DNA of 64,000 bases from Beroe forskalii (taxonomy: Eukaryota > Ctenophora > Nuda > Beroida > Beroidae). The DNA lies in the NCBI GenBank assembly GCA_011033025.1, contig WFMF01000008.1:1431001-1495000 (forward strand), in the 5' to 3' direction. Each line of letters begins with the position of its first letter. The first letter of the stretch is position 1. A program made the translations under genes and the position numbers. Shown here piece by piece: positions 1 through 10,441 of the stretch. The notes beneath the pieces were generated by a model that made no database searches, was not told the origin of the DNA, and saw nothing but the letters and a program-made list of their open reading frames with translations.

Positions 1-40
1 CGTTAGCTGGGAGAATTTCTGACAGCATTCTCAATTTCAG

Positions 41-697
41 AATATAAAGGACCGTTACTACGGGGTTGATGACCCTGTTGCTGACAAGCTCCTTAAACGG
101 GCTGCTGAGATGCCCAAGCTGAGCCCACCCACCGACAAGACCATTACCACAATCTACGTGGGGGGACTAGATGCCAACATCAAGGAGCAAGACCTCAAGG
201 ACGTGTTCTATCAGTATGGTGAGATAAGGAACATCAACATGGTCGCTAAAAGCGGGTGTGCTTTTGTCAACTTCTCCCAGCGTGAGGCAGCAGAGAAAGC
301 CGTTCAAGGCTCCTTCAACAAGCTGATCATCAAGGGCCGCAGACTGAAGATCCTGTGGGGTAAAGGTCAGGGAGCCCCCTCGGACAAGCCGCAGGAGGAA
401 GCCCGGCCCCTGCCCCCAGTTCCCGGCCTGCCTCCTGCCCTCCCCCAACCCCCGCCCGAGCTCCTGGCCCACGACTTCTTCGGTCTGGCAGGAGAGAGTG
501 GGGTGCGGCCCCCTCCTCCCCCCATGCCACCGCATGGGGCTCTGCGGGCAATGGCCGGAGGGGTGCTGCCCCCGCTGCCTGGACCAGCTGGTCTCAGACT
601 CCCCGTTATGGCGCCCCCTGGGACCCACGTTATCCACTACCCTTCACAGGACCCACAGAGATTGGGAACCAACAAGAGCAGAGGTGCAGATAACTAA
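41..697 (+). CDS. RBM22: RBM22 (pre-mRNA splicing factor), last exon, 5' part outside window
   Basis: This is the C-terminal exon of the spliceosomal RNA-binding protein RBM22 (yeast Slt11/Cwc2-related), which contacts U6 and the intron in the activated spliceosome in the nucleus. The exon opens after a clean acceptor (TTTCAG at 35-40) and reads NIKDRYYGVDDPVADKLLKR, which is characteristic of RBM22 just before its RRM. One RRM follows, with RNP2 TIYVGGL and the RNP1-like CAFVNF. Then comes a proline/glycine-rich tail ending at TAA 695-697. The zinc-finger N-terminal half lies left of the window. The tail (PPVPGLPPALPQPPPE and similar) is typical in kind but I cannot align it residue by residue. 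The in-frame ATG at 110 is internal, not the start. Confidence 0.93.
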   Translation, partial: NIKDRYYGVDDPVADKLLKRAAEMPKLSPPTDKTITTIYVGGLDANIKEQDLKDVFYQYGEIRNINMVAKSGCAFVNFSQREAAEKAVQGSFNKLIIKGRRLKILWGKGQGAPSDKPQEEARPLPPVPGLPPALPQPPPELLAHDFFGLAGESGVRPPPPPMPPHGALRAMAGGVLPPLPGPAGLRLPVMAPPGTHVIHYPSQDPQRLGTNKSRGADN

Positions 698-1244
698 ATA
701 CAGGACTTTTCATTGCAGGGTTTCACGATACAACAGATTGACATTTAAATGAAAAAATTCGTTTATTCGATACCGAGTAAACCATATAATAGTTTTCGTA
801 GGCTTTCAAGTCTCAAATTCATGATTAATTATCAGCATTTCTCATTCGCATTGAATAGCTGATTTTGACTGTATGAAATATAAATTTCTCTAATTATGGG
901 ATGGCTCAGAAATCTGAACTGTTTTAACACGTTTCAAACGAACGTGTTTGTTGCTGCTACAATTTTACGCTGGCATTGGTAAACTATTGGAATGCTTGTA
1001 CTTGTATCAATAATCTTACTCGTAGTTAATACCATTCCCATGCTTTTCAATTTCATTGTTTTCCCTTATAATTGCAAAATACATATGAAATTCCCCGCTA
1101 GATAAAAATATTATATATTGAACTGATAATAATGATTATGAACTGCAGTAATTGTGACTAGCAGAAACAACTCAATCAGCACAGACTGGCCCCTTTTGAT
1201 AGTAATATTTCTTGTCCCCTAACTCCCCACCATTGCACAGCTAA
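698..1244. other. RBM22 3' UTR and spacer to MRPL13
   Basis: This is AT-rich sequence with no coding exon I can support. It must hold the RBM22 polyadenylation region and the MRPL13 5' region. The two genes are head to tail within about 550 bases. I saw no repeat or element here. Confidence 0.5.
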
Positions 1245-4200
1245 ATGACGCACAGGTTTGCCAACAGCAGGAGTTCCCAACTCCTCACAACTGCCCGGCA
1301 GTGGCTCCTGATCGATGCAACGGGGCAGCGACTGGAACCCCTGGCGCAGCAAGTGTGCAAAGTGCTGGAGGGGCGGCACAAACCCACGTACAGCAATATC
1401 GTGGTGAGTGGCGAGTGGGGTAAGTCACAAACCAACGTACAAACCAACGAACAAACCAACGTACAACCCAACGAACAAACCGACGTACAGCAATATCGTG
1501 GTGAGTGGCGAGTGGGGTAAGTCACAAACCAACGTACAAACCAACGTACAAACCAACGAACAAACCGACGTACAGCAATATCGTGGTGAGTTGTGAGTGA
1601 AGTAAGTCGTTATCGGGATTTTTCGACTATCATGCATGTGCTAATCGTCGACAGCCTACTTTGATTAAGGTAAGTTAATGACGTCATCAACCCTCACAAC
1701 TCGCAGGACATGGGGGACCACGTGGTGGTAATCAACACCCGGAAGATGGTGATACCGGAGAAGAAGGTGTTGTGGTGGTACTCCGGCCACGCCCAGGGAC
1801 ACCGCCACGTCTACGCCAAGGACTTTCACATCCTCCGACCCACGGAGTGCCTCAGACTTCAGGTACTAAGCTGTAACATAGAGGTGTCGCCAAGTCTCTG
1901 AGATAGGTGTCTGAAATTTCCAAAAAACTACCATTTGTTTGTGCGTGATAATGATTCAACAGTATATCCACATCCATACATATATGGCGCCATGCGATCG
2001 GAAATTTCAGAATGGATCTCACTTATCGAAGTGTCGACACTAGGGTTACCGAATCGGGCAAATATTCGATATTCGAAATATTCGATATTCGATCTTCGAA
2101 TATCGAATCTTCGAATATCAAAAATAGGTATTCGATATTCGATATTCGAAGCTGTTCGAATATCATGATATTCGAAACTATTCGATATTCGCTCAGTATT
2201 CGATATTCGATATTCGAAAGTTTCGAATATTTGGGATATTCGATGCGATTCGATATTCGCTCAGTATTCGATATTCGATATTCGATATTCGAAAGTTTCG
2301 AATATCATGATATTCGAAGAAGTGTTCGATATTCGATATTCGATATTCGATTGAGCGAATATCGAATCATCGAATATCGAATACTGTAATTTACTATTCG
2401 ATATTCGATATTCGATATTCGATCGAGCGAATATCGAATCTTCGAATATCGAATACTTGGAATATCACTATTCGATATTCGAATACCGAATATATTCGAA
2501 TATATTCGAATATAATCGAATATATTCGAAAATATTCGCTACTATTCGGTATTCGATGATTCGATATTCGCTCAATCGAATATCGAATATCGAATACCGA
2601 ATAGTAAAATTCCAAGTATTCGATATTCGATGATTCGATATTCGCTCAATCGAATATCGAATAGTGAAATTCAAGTATTCGGTATTCGAAGATTCGGTAT
2701 TCGATATTCGGTATTCGCTCGAGCGAATACCGAATACCGAATATCGAATACTTTTTCGAATACCCTGATATTCGAAACTTTCGAATATCGAATATCGAAT
2801 ATCGAATATTCTACGAATATCGAATCAGGGCGAATATCAAAATATTCGATCCGACCGAATATCGAATATTCGAATATCGAACCCAAGTTTCGAATACTTT
2901 CGAATATATTCGGTAACCCTAGTCGACACCTCTGTAAGTTTGGTAAACGGTTTTATCACCTTAAAGTCGAAAATACTTCACTGGGCTCCCAAGTGAAACT
3001 TTTGCTACCTGCACTGAAGGCTCCCGATTGTGTCTTTTATTTATATCAGGCTTCAGATCTAGGTATAGAATTTACCGAAATTTAGAATTAAGTGAAGTTT
3101 CGGAAATAACATCCCAGGAATTAGATTAAATTGGCCATTTCGGTGCTGTGTGTAGGGATTATGCTGCTCGATTCTAATTGGAATGATGCAGACCTGCAGA
3201 TCAAAGCAGGGCTAACGTGGGAACGTCTTCACTCTTCTGTGTCACACGCCCCAGGCCCATTGTATGTAATAATACGTATGTCATAACACGTCGAAATTAA
3301 ATGATTCCAGTTTCGACGACTGACAAAATTACAAATTGAGACTGGATCCCACCCCGTTTAGGTTGAATTCAAGCTGCCACAAAAGCGCGACTACTCGGAC
3401 TCAGGAAAGAGGGTGGAAATGTTTAAGGACCGGAGTCCTCTGATGGACAGGCTGTCTCGGCTACACCTCTTCCCGGGAAAGGACCACCCTTACGCTGCCA
3501 ACATCTCCAAGGTAAGGACTTGTTAATTCGTTAACTCTTCAAAGGTTAGGAGTTGTTAATTTGTTAACTCTTCCAAGGTCAGGAGTTGTTAATTCGTTAA
3601 CATGTCCAAGGTGAGGAGTTGTTAATTTGGTAACATGTCCAAAGTCAGGAGTTGTTAATTTGTTAACTCTTTCCAAGGTCAGGAGTTGTTAATTTGTTAA
3701 CATGTCCAAAGTCAGGAGTTGTTAATTTGTCTGTTAACACTTCTAAGGCCACGGGTTGTTAATTTGTTTGTTAACATTTCCAAGGTCAGAAAATGTTAAT
3801 TTGTCTGTTACTTTGCTAACATTTCCATTTTCCAAGATTCGTAACTTAATAACGAAGAACTTTTTGTTGGTTTGATTTTGCTAAGGCAAGGAATTGACTT
3901 TTTAATTTGTTCAAAATTTCTTCTGGCGGAGAACTTTTGAGTTTGCTGATATCAACCCAGAATCGGGAGATGCCGTCGCGTGTATTATAATAGTACATTG
4001 TCACAGTTTTGGGAAACGAACCAATTCAGGCTAAATAAATACTTCATAACTTATTACATGTAATTAAGGTGATTTTACCTACAATATTTCGATGACACCA
4101 TTAAATTTCCAATTTTGTTCGAATAATGTCTAAAAATTGCCCAGTTTTTGAGAATTACCCAAAATGAGACTACACTTCACCTCCCCCCCCCCCCCAGACA

Positions 4201-7200
4201 CGCAAGCAGAGTATTTTACACGAATTAAAATCGTTTTTGGATGTTTTACAATTTCAAATAATCACAAATAACAGTATCTCAAACTCAAATGTTTACCTCT
4301 GGAAAACTGCAGATAATTACTCCACCTCATGATAATAGTGATCCGCTTTTGAGGTACACTAAATCTAACGGCGCATAGTGGTACTGTTCCAGTAATAGAA
4401 CGAGGAGAAGCCGAGTGACAATTACTGTACCTGAGGCGAAGCCGAGCGTTGATAAGTAGTACTGATTTGGTACACTAATTGGCACGAGGCGTCAACCGAG
4501 TGCAATTAGTGCAGCAGTATCACTTCTGTGGCGTTAGATTAGTGTATTGTGCCACGACCAGTTTTATTCTTGAAATAATTGCACGGTAGCAATCTGCACG
4601 GGATTGGTAGAGTTAAGTTTTAATGTAAATTGTACAGTCAAAAAACTTGAGTGAATGATAGATAAGACCGTGCAGTGTGCTAAAGAATAGTGCACGGCCG
4701 TGCTCACTGTTCTATACAAATCTGCCGTTTTGCCATTTAGAAGCGCACCGACCACTATACTATCTTAATTTTTCCACCAATCAAGAACTTCATCATGTCA
4801 GTTATTCTACATTTATCTTTAATAGATTGCGCTTCTTTTTTAGACTCTGCGACAACGTACATTGTTCCGGAGCAACTTGATCCCTCTTCCACTTCTCTAT
4901 GGCGCCTGCCCTTTTTCCACCGTCCTTTTATTTCACTCTGTGCTACATGTTTTCGGCATTGGCAACTTTCGCAGCGCACTTCGTAACTGGAACTCATCTT
5001 GTTATTTTCCGATGACGAGCTATGGAATATATGTTTTAGTTCGGAATTAGTATAGGATTCCTCGTACATGATAAAGGATGAAGCCGGCGGGTAAATCATG
5101 GTATTGACAAATTTACGAAAAATAAGTTATAATGATTAACAAGAATTGCGCCTGCCGGTGCATTTCTCGTTCGTTGTTCCCGTATGCAGGCGCTTAATTT
5201 CCCTCTCCTATGTGCTTGATTTCACGCGCGCATGCACGTAGGCGGATCGGTACGGATGCACGTGGCAAATTCTACGCGCGCGCAATCACCACAACTCGTA
5301 CAAATTTGTTTTGTTGCGCGCTGTTTCCAGTTTTATAATCACGGGGTCCATTTTTGTTACGCGTTACATTTTCTTTGCTGTAGATATCAAGCCGTCGCAC
5401 TTCATGGTTATTGTTGCATTCCGCCTCCGTTAGCATGAATCAAAAAGTCGATAATCACGAAATGATGGGCAAGTACTGGAATGAAAAAGATTGCAGATTT
5501 GAATATGATAATTATGGGGAAAACTTCTACTCAATTCCTTGGACCAATCATCATGATTAGATCCATCGCCGGCCGCCGCATATAAATCATGAATTCATTG
5601 TCAGTTAGATGCTCAAGCCGAAAAAAGACCAAATGTTTCAAACTCCAATCAAAACCGTGAAAATTGATAAATATTTTGAATTCATTATTTTAGCGTGAAA
5701 AGATTTGATGAAATCGATCTGGCAAGATTTTGAAAAAAAACAATTTCAAGGTTGGCATGACCTGAGCATCGAACCCAAATTCCTGTCAGCTAACCGCATT
5801 GTACAGTTTCACTCGATGCCACTACACCAAAAAACTCCAAAATACCCCGACTTGACTGATATTATAAAGGAGCAATTGAATGGTTTCTTACGCCATTTGT
5901 GGAAATTTCTCCCCCATTTTTAGAGATTTCTCACCCAATTTTAGAGATTTCTCCCCCATATTAAGAGATTTCTCCCCCACCCGGGCACTTTTCAGAATTA
6001 ACAGTACGGATAAAGGTAGTATACACAAATTCTCCCAAAATCCTCCAAACCACGATCTCTGCTAACCCTCTCATTTGCCTTTTTGTAAAACAAAAACGCA
6101 ATTGGAGAGGGAAAAAATCGGTTACAAGGTACTGAGGTTAATAAAAAGAATCGATGGGTATATTCTGATTTTATACGGGTATATGATTGTATTTGCTGGA
6201 ATCTAATGGTAGTTCTAATAATAACTGTTTCTTGTCCTATGTCCATGTGGTAGGTACTCAATCAAAGTTTTCAAGATTTTATCCCGCCTCCTGATCGTTA
6301 AGGGGCGTTGTCTGGTTGTTGTGGGAAGGTTATAATATGCTTTATTATTCGAGAAGTTATTAAGAATCTGGATTGGTTGGTATTAGTACCTACTATTATT
6401 TGCCATCTTTTTTAGCAAAGGAGGATAGGCTGAAATCCTCACAATTATGCCTACCCTGCGATTATATTAGCTTCCCCAAAAACCGTTGTAATAAATTTGT
6501 ACCTTCTCACTTTGAGAGCCATCAGCCGTACGTAACGCCCGAACCGAGTGTTTAGGGGCTTATATTATGGTGTGCTTTTATTATCATAATATGTATTGTT
6601 CGATACATTTTATGATAAAGGGCTAGGATTCCCAGGCATGAGAAAGTTATTATTGCACTTATAACACTCGGTTTCCCTTCGTGCAATAAGCACTCGGCTA
6701 CGCTCGGTAACATAGGAAATAAAGCGGGCAGAGTTCCAAGGTAATGTCAGACATATGAAGCTCGAAGAGTATTATTAAAGGAGGAATCCTTTCAAAACTT
6801 ATAGCAACTGCTTCTAGCACGACTATCATCTAGCAGCAATATAAATCACAAATACGTTATATAAGCTATTTTTAAACCATGTCAGTACACAAGTGCTGTG
6901 AACTAAAAATACGCCTACAGTTGGGAGAAAATAAATGATAGTGACCGAATGTTTTTATCATTTTCATAGAATTATATCTTGCTCTATTCGGCTTGAATGA
7001 ATGGCGCAGGAAACTACACAACTACACTAATTATCAAGTACAGTGGTGTATACATGTAGCAAGAGCCTATTGTAGCTCCAGTCGGAAGCTTTATTCTTAG
7101 GCGAATTGTATGATCCAGACATATGCAAACAAGATGAATAGGCGGTAAGGATGTCGTCACGATGATAGCGCAATGTAGTAAGTTGATGGTGTCATTATCA

Positions 7201-9712
7201 TAGCGCTATGTAGTAAGTTAATGAAGTCGTTATCATAGCACAATGTAGTAAGTTGATGAAGTCGTTATCTTATCGCAATGTAGTTAGTTGATGTCGTCAT
7301 TACCATAGCGGGATGAAGTAAGTTGATGACTTTGATCGCTTCTTGTTCGCGCGCGCCGAAATTGTCCAGGTACTGAATTAACACTGATTAATACTGATTA
7401 AAGAAGTGAAGAAAGCGCATGTATTATACCAGTTATATTTGTACCAAGCAGAATATGTACACACTGTACAAGTAATAAATGTATGATACTATGATGAGAA
7501 GTACGTAAGGTCGTAAGATACCTGGACAGAAGTACGTACATTTGCTGATCAATTGAAAAGTACGTTCTAGTACCAATCAATGTACTTTTCAATAATTAGA
7601 TAAAAGTTTTACTTTACCGGGGAAATAGATACAAGCATGGTTTGAGGTCCAATTAACATATCCTGAAAGTTTTCAAAATAAGTTACCTTGAGAACATTTT
7701 TATGGGCCATGCGCTTTTTGGACTACTCCAAATTTTCAATTATTGCTCAACCTCGATTCACTGTGTCAGTTCTTCATACCGGCCTTTCTGTGAGGCTCTA
7801 CATGCGACCACGCCCATTTTGAGGCCTTATACTTATAGAAAAAGGACGGCAATGGGGTTTGAACTCATGGTCTTTCTACCTCCCTTACCTACCGATAAAG
7901 TATTGAGAGCACTTTAATGCTCTCTCAGTTCTCACCCATCACCTTCTGCTTATACTGAGCTAGGCATCATCACTTACCTTTCCATGGTAGTCAAACGTCT
8001 GATTAGTGTCTTTCTGAGCACTCCATTTCTATGTGCTGTTAGTTACATTTTAGCCCTCTAATCCCTTATCTGATTTCCGTTTAATTTTCCCCGTGTGAAT
8101 AAAATTGCTGAGTAGCTGGGGGATCGTCCTGCTATTGGATGAGAGGAATTGGAGGCAGCTTCCCATCTGCATCCCATCTCGAGTTGGTACCATTCGCCCT
8201 CCGTTTTAATATACCCGATTCAATACCCGTGTTTCTACTAGTTAAGAGTACAAACCGAGCTACACTCCTGCGGATGCCTCTCTTCCCTGACATTTCCACC
8301 TCATCAGCCCCCACCCACCCACTCGATGTGGAGGAGGGTGTGGTGCGCCCCAACGTCTGGAATCACGGTCTCTTCAGCTGCTGCGACGACTGTGGGGAGT
8401 GCTTGTTGGCATTCTGCTGCCCCTGCGTAACCTTCGGCCTCATCATGCGGGACGCCTGCTACCCAGGCTACTGGTGTGAGGGATGCTGGGGGTGCTGTTG
8501 TGCCTGCTCACTCTACACAATGCTTGCTCCGTGTGGACTAGCGGCCTGGGGGCTCTCCATTAGACCCAAGATACGAAGGGAGCATGGGATCTACGGCAGC
8601 AGGGTCATGGACTACTTGGCGGTCACGATGTGCACCAGTTGTGCTTTGTTACAGGACAGAATGCAACTGAAAACGTCCCACAAGGGGGTTGTGGGGCAGG
8701 GAACACCAAACGAGGATCCAGTTACTGATGTTCCTACTTCATATGATACTCGTCGCACCAACAAGCTGACCCCTCACCAGTTTTAACTGACTCATCATCA
8801 ATCATTGTGGCTGATTACCTGATACGTGGATAGTAGATGAAAACAGATTTTTACGTCTAAAGACAGAATGGACACCGAAAGATTACTTTTATCACTGATC
8901 CTTTGTTGACTTTCAGTTTAAAACAACTTTCTTTTCATTTTGATGCATTTGTTGTGAAACGATTTATTATGTAATAACAGTTTTCCTAATTATTTGCATA
9001 TAGATATTCTTATTATGTCAGAATATTAACGTTGTAACTTGTAACGGAATCTGACCTGTAGAGGTACGGGATTCGTTCCCATCCACAATAGCCCTGGTAT
9101 GGGGGACCTCCCAGCGGGAGGTCCCGTGCTGGGTACTCTGGTCGGATCTCTAGCAGATCCCTCCCCGTCTATAAAACAAGGATACTGAAGATTTAAATTT
9201 GCTAAAACATATTAAACGTGCAAGAAAACAGGAGACAGTCCATGACCGTCTGACCAATCGCCTAGCACAAAAAATGGGAAGGGGTTGTCCAATAGGTTGT
9301 TCTGTACGTTGTCCGATTGGTCGTCCAAAAGGCTGTCCTGGAGCTCTGTAGGTCGTCCAATAAGTTGTCCTGTAGGTCGGCCAGTAGCTTGTTCTGTAGG
9401 TCGTCCAATAGGTTTTCTAACATCATTGAAACGCTGAAAAGAAGGGGTACAGGCAAGACGAGCGTTGAAGAATCGGTCGATTGATAAAGATCCTTAGATG
9501 CATTTTAATATCATTTCAAATGCAATATGGTAATGCTATGGGTTTATATGACAATATGATCAATGTATTTCGCAGGTGTGTTGGAGGCTCCTGAGAACCT
9601 GTACAAGTCCTCAGCTGACTACACGCCCAAAGAAAGAGAGGAGTTCGTTAAAGCTCCGGATTGTAGAGTCAGGAAACCACAGGCTCTCTATGATTGGGAG
9701 GAGTTGGACTGA
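1245..9712 (+). CDS. MRPL13: Mitochondrial ribosomal protein L13 (uL13m), four exons
   Basis: This is a large-subunit protein of the mitochondrial ribosome. Exons are 1245-1403, 1707-1862, 3362-3511 and about 9576-9712. Residues read RQWLLIDATGQRLEPLAQQV, then GRHKPTYSNIV, then DMGDHVVVINTRKM, then WYSGHAQGHRHVYAKDFHI, then RLSRLHLFPGKDHPYAANIS, and end SADYTPKEREEFVK...DWEELD. This follows the L13 fold, including the family's G-DHVV-NT and LHLFP motifs, and the total of about 200 residues suits a mitochondrial L13 with its C-terminal extension. Junctions 1 and 2 are phase 0 and in frame. The last junction is not: using CAG at 9573-9575 leaves a 2-base phase mismatch, while an AG at 9585-9586 restores frame with a poorer acceptor. 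A missed small exon or a one-base consensus error is also possible. Intron 3 (6 kb) contains a PLAC8 gene. Exon 1, exon 3 and the stop codon each carry a tandem repeat. Confidence 0.88.
1383..1605 (+). repeat. Tandem triplication of MRPL13 exon-1 end plus 5' splice donor
   Basis: The exon-1 tail ACGTACAGCAATATCGTG followed by the donor GTGAGTGGCGAGTGGGG recurs. Donor GT positions are 1404, 1501 and 1586. Between copies lie short CCAAC-GTACAAA / CCAACGAACAAA subrepeats of 12 bases, themselves similar to the exon sequence CACAAACCCACGTACAG. A second donor-like GGGGTAAGTCAC is in the first two copies (GT at 1418 and 1515). Only the first donor gives the expected protein. Confidence 0.85.
2041..2921. 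mobile_element. hAT-type foldback/MITE made of TTCGATATTCG satellite-like repeats
   Basis: The 881-bp element starts TAGGGTTACCGAAT and ends with its reverse complement ATTCGGTAACCCTA. It is flanked by identical 8-bp copies of GTCGACAC (2033-2040 and 2922-2929), which is a target-site duplication of hAT length, and the TAGGG start also suits hAT. Almost the whole interior is interleaved TTCGATATTCG / CGAATATCGAA motifs, which are self-complementary. There is no transposase. It sits in MRPL13 intron 2. Open frames across it are low-complexity artefacts. Confidence 0.82.
3505..3835 (+). repeat. Minisatellite seeded on MRPL13 exon-3 end / 5' splice donor (about 9 units)
   Basis: A unit of about 33 bases begins with the last bases of exon 3 (TCTCCAAG) and the donor GTAAGG, followed by a TTGTTAATTYGTTAAC block. 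Later units read CTTCCAAGGTCAGGAGTTG, TGTCCAAGGTGAGGAGTTG, TGTCCAAAGTCAGGAGTTG and so on, to about 3835. At least one later copy (AAG|GTGAGG near 3610) is a good consensus donor. Others have GTCAGG or a lost GT. Confidence 0.85.
5143..5203 (+). repeat. Dispersed repeat, copy 1 (inverted copy at 27655-27719)
   Basis: The stretch beginning AATTGCGCCTGCCGG and ending GTATGCAGGCGCTTAATTTC recurs in reverse complement at 27655-27719 with only small differences. Each copy is itself partly palindromic (GCGCCTGC...GCAGGCGC), so it looks like a short TIR element or the end of a larger one. Confidence 0.65.
7137..7330 (+). repeat. Tandem array, about 5 units of roughly 40 bases
   Basis: Units share ATGTAGTAAGTTGATG followed by a TCGTTATCATAGCGCAATG-like block, with small internal changes. 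It lies in MRPL13 intron 3 upstream of the PLAC8 gene. I see no exon edge here. Confidence 0.7.
8274..8786 (+). CDS. PLAC8-domain (cornifelin-like) cysteine-rich protein, single exon
   Basis: This is a PLAC8 family protein. The family covers small cysteine-rich, membrane-associated proteins that include cornifelin, PLAC8/onzin and plant FCR/PCR cadmium- and cell-size-related proteins; molecular function varies. The domain reads WNHGLFSCCDDCGECLLAFC, then CPCVTFG, then CEGCWGCCCACSLYTMLAPCG, then IRPKIRREHGIYGS, and ends CTSCALLQ, matching the CC-x-C-PC and R-xIRxxxGIxG pattern. I chose ATG 8274 (MPLFPDIST...) because it starts about 20 residues before the domain. An in-frame upstream ATG at 8139 would add 45 residues without recognisable content. 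The C-terminal about 45 residues are polar. No intron is needed. It lies wholly within MRPL13 intron 3 on the same strand, so it is either a nested gene with its own promoter or a retrocopy. Confidence 0.87.
   Translation: MPLFPDISTSSAPTHPLDVEEGVVRPNVWNHGLFSCCDDCGECLLAFCCPCVTFGLIMRDACYPGYWCEGCWGCCCACSLYTMLAPCGLAAWGLSIRPKIRREHGIYGSRVMDYLAVTMCTSCALLQDRMQLKTSHKGVVGQGTPNEDPVTDVPTSYDTRRTNKLTPHQF
8787..9287. other. PLAC8 gene 3' region
   Basis: This is AT-rich presumed 3' UTR, then a short GC-richer stretch with a hairpin GACCTCCCAGCGGGAGGTC near 9105-9123. I see no coding exon. Confidence 0.4.
9290..9418. repeat. About 5 x 24-base tandem repeat
   Basis: TTGTCCTGTAGGTCGTCCAA-type units vary at a few positions. 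The array lies about 160 bases upstream of the last MRPL13 exon. Confidence 0.7.
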
Positions 9713-9897
9713 GACCTCTCAGAGCCAAGGACTGAGACCTCTCAGTGCCAAGGACTGAGACCTCTCAGAGGCAAGGACTGAGACCTCTCAGAGCCAAGGA
9801 CTGAGACCTCTCAGAGTCAAGGACTGAGACCTCTCAGAGCCAACTGCCAAGGACTGAGACCTCTCAGTGCCAAGGACTGAGACCTCTCAGAGGCAAT
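9705..9897 (+). repeat. 8 x 23-base repeat seeded on the MRPL13 stop codon
   Basis: The end of the coding frame, TTGGACTGAGACC (TGA at 9710-9712), is the first unit of a tandem repeat GGACTGAGACCTCTCAGAGC with variable last bases. I count eight copies to 9897. Every copy keeps an ACTGAG core, so the stop codon itself is inside the unit. Confidence 0.85.
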
Positions 9898-10441
9898 GAT
9901 AGAGAAATATCACAGCCTTTATCAAGTCATGGACAAACATGAGATTGAGAACTTCTTAATAAGTATTATGAAGGAGATTAATTTGTGGGATATTATTGCT
10001 TCAAGAGTAAGAGTTTTAATATTGAGCGTTTTATATTTTTGTACAAGTTATGAATTAAGTTTAACATTACTACTGGAGCAAGGCCAAGTGTCTATAATTA
10101 ATAACACAGATACCAGTTTGTTTCCTTATTAATCCAGTTCAAATTCAAGTATTTCGCAATTGATCCGTTTCTACGGGTTTGGAAAAGCACTTTACACTTC
10201 ACTTTTAACTCTCCTATAACAATTGCATGAGCTGTCTAACAGACCCTTGCCTTTAATAAACATTCCCATAGCGCTATGTCCTGCATGCTACCTTGCCAGA
10301 GGCAGAAGTAAAGACTTCACGCAACCTAGCCTCGGTATAGTCCTATCTTGGTGGTATAGTCCCTGGTATAGTCCTGCCTTGGTGGTATAGTCCTTGGTAT
10401 AGTCCAAGGTTCTTATCTTGGTATCCGTGTAGTCCTACAAA
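9898..10441. other. MRPL13 3' UTR / COMMD5 5' region with short array
   Basis: The stretch is AT-rich up to about 10320. Then GGTATAGTCCTTGGTATAGT-type repeats (10330-10435, unit about 10-24 bases) end within ten bases of the COMMD5 start codon. They would lie in its 5' UTR or promoter. Confidence 0.5.

Larger units (their letters stand above)
3836..8138. other. Left part of MRPL13 intron 3: repeat-rich, no supported exon
   Basis: I see no conserved coding exon here. Visible structure: a poly-C run near 4185; a dispersed repeat at 5143-5203 whose inverted copy is at 27655-27719; four 22-base TTTAGAGATTTCTCCCCCA units at about 5900-5985; and a tandem array at 7137-7330. On the minus strand 4755-5099 is an open frame of 114 codons with a cysteine cluster (RCESCQC) and a basic stretch. 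I do not recognise it and it may be transposon-derived. Confidence 0.45.

Noticed and set aside
1935..2890. Several open frames rich in RYSIFDIR-like repeats
   Set aside because: They are translations of the TTCGATATTCG satellite, open on both strands because the motif is self-complementary.
4755..5099. 114-codon minus-strand frame with Cys cluster as a real gene
   Set aside because: No family recognised, AT-rich intron context, next to a dispersed repeat; kept only as a note.
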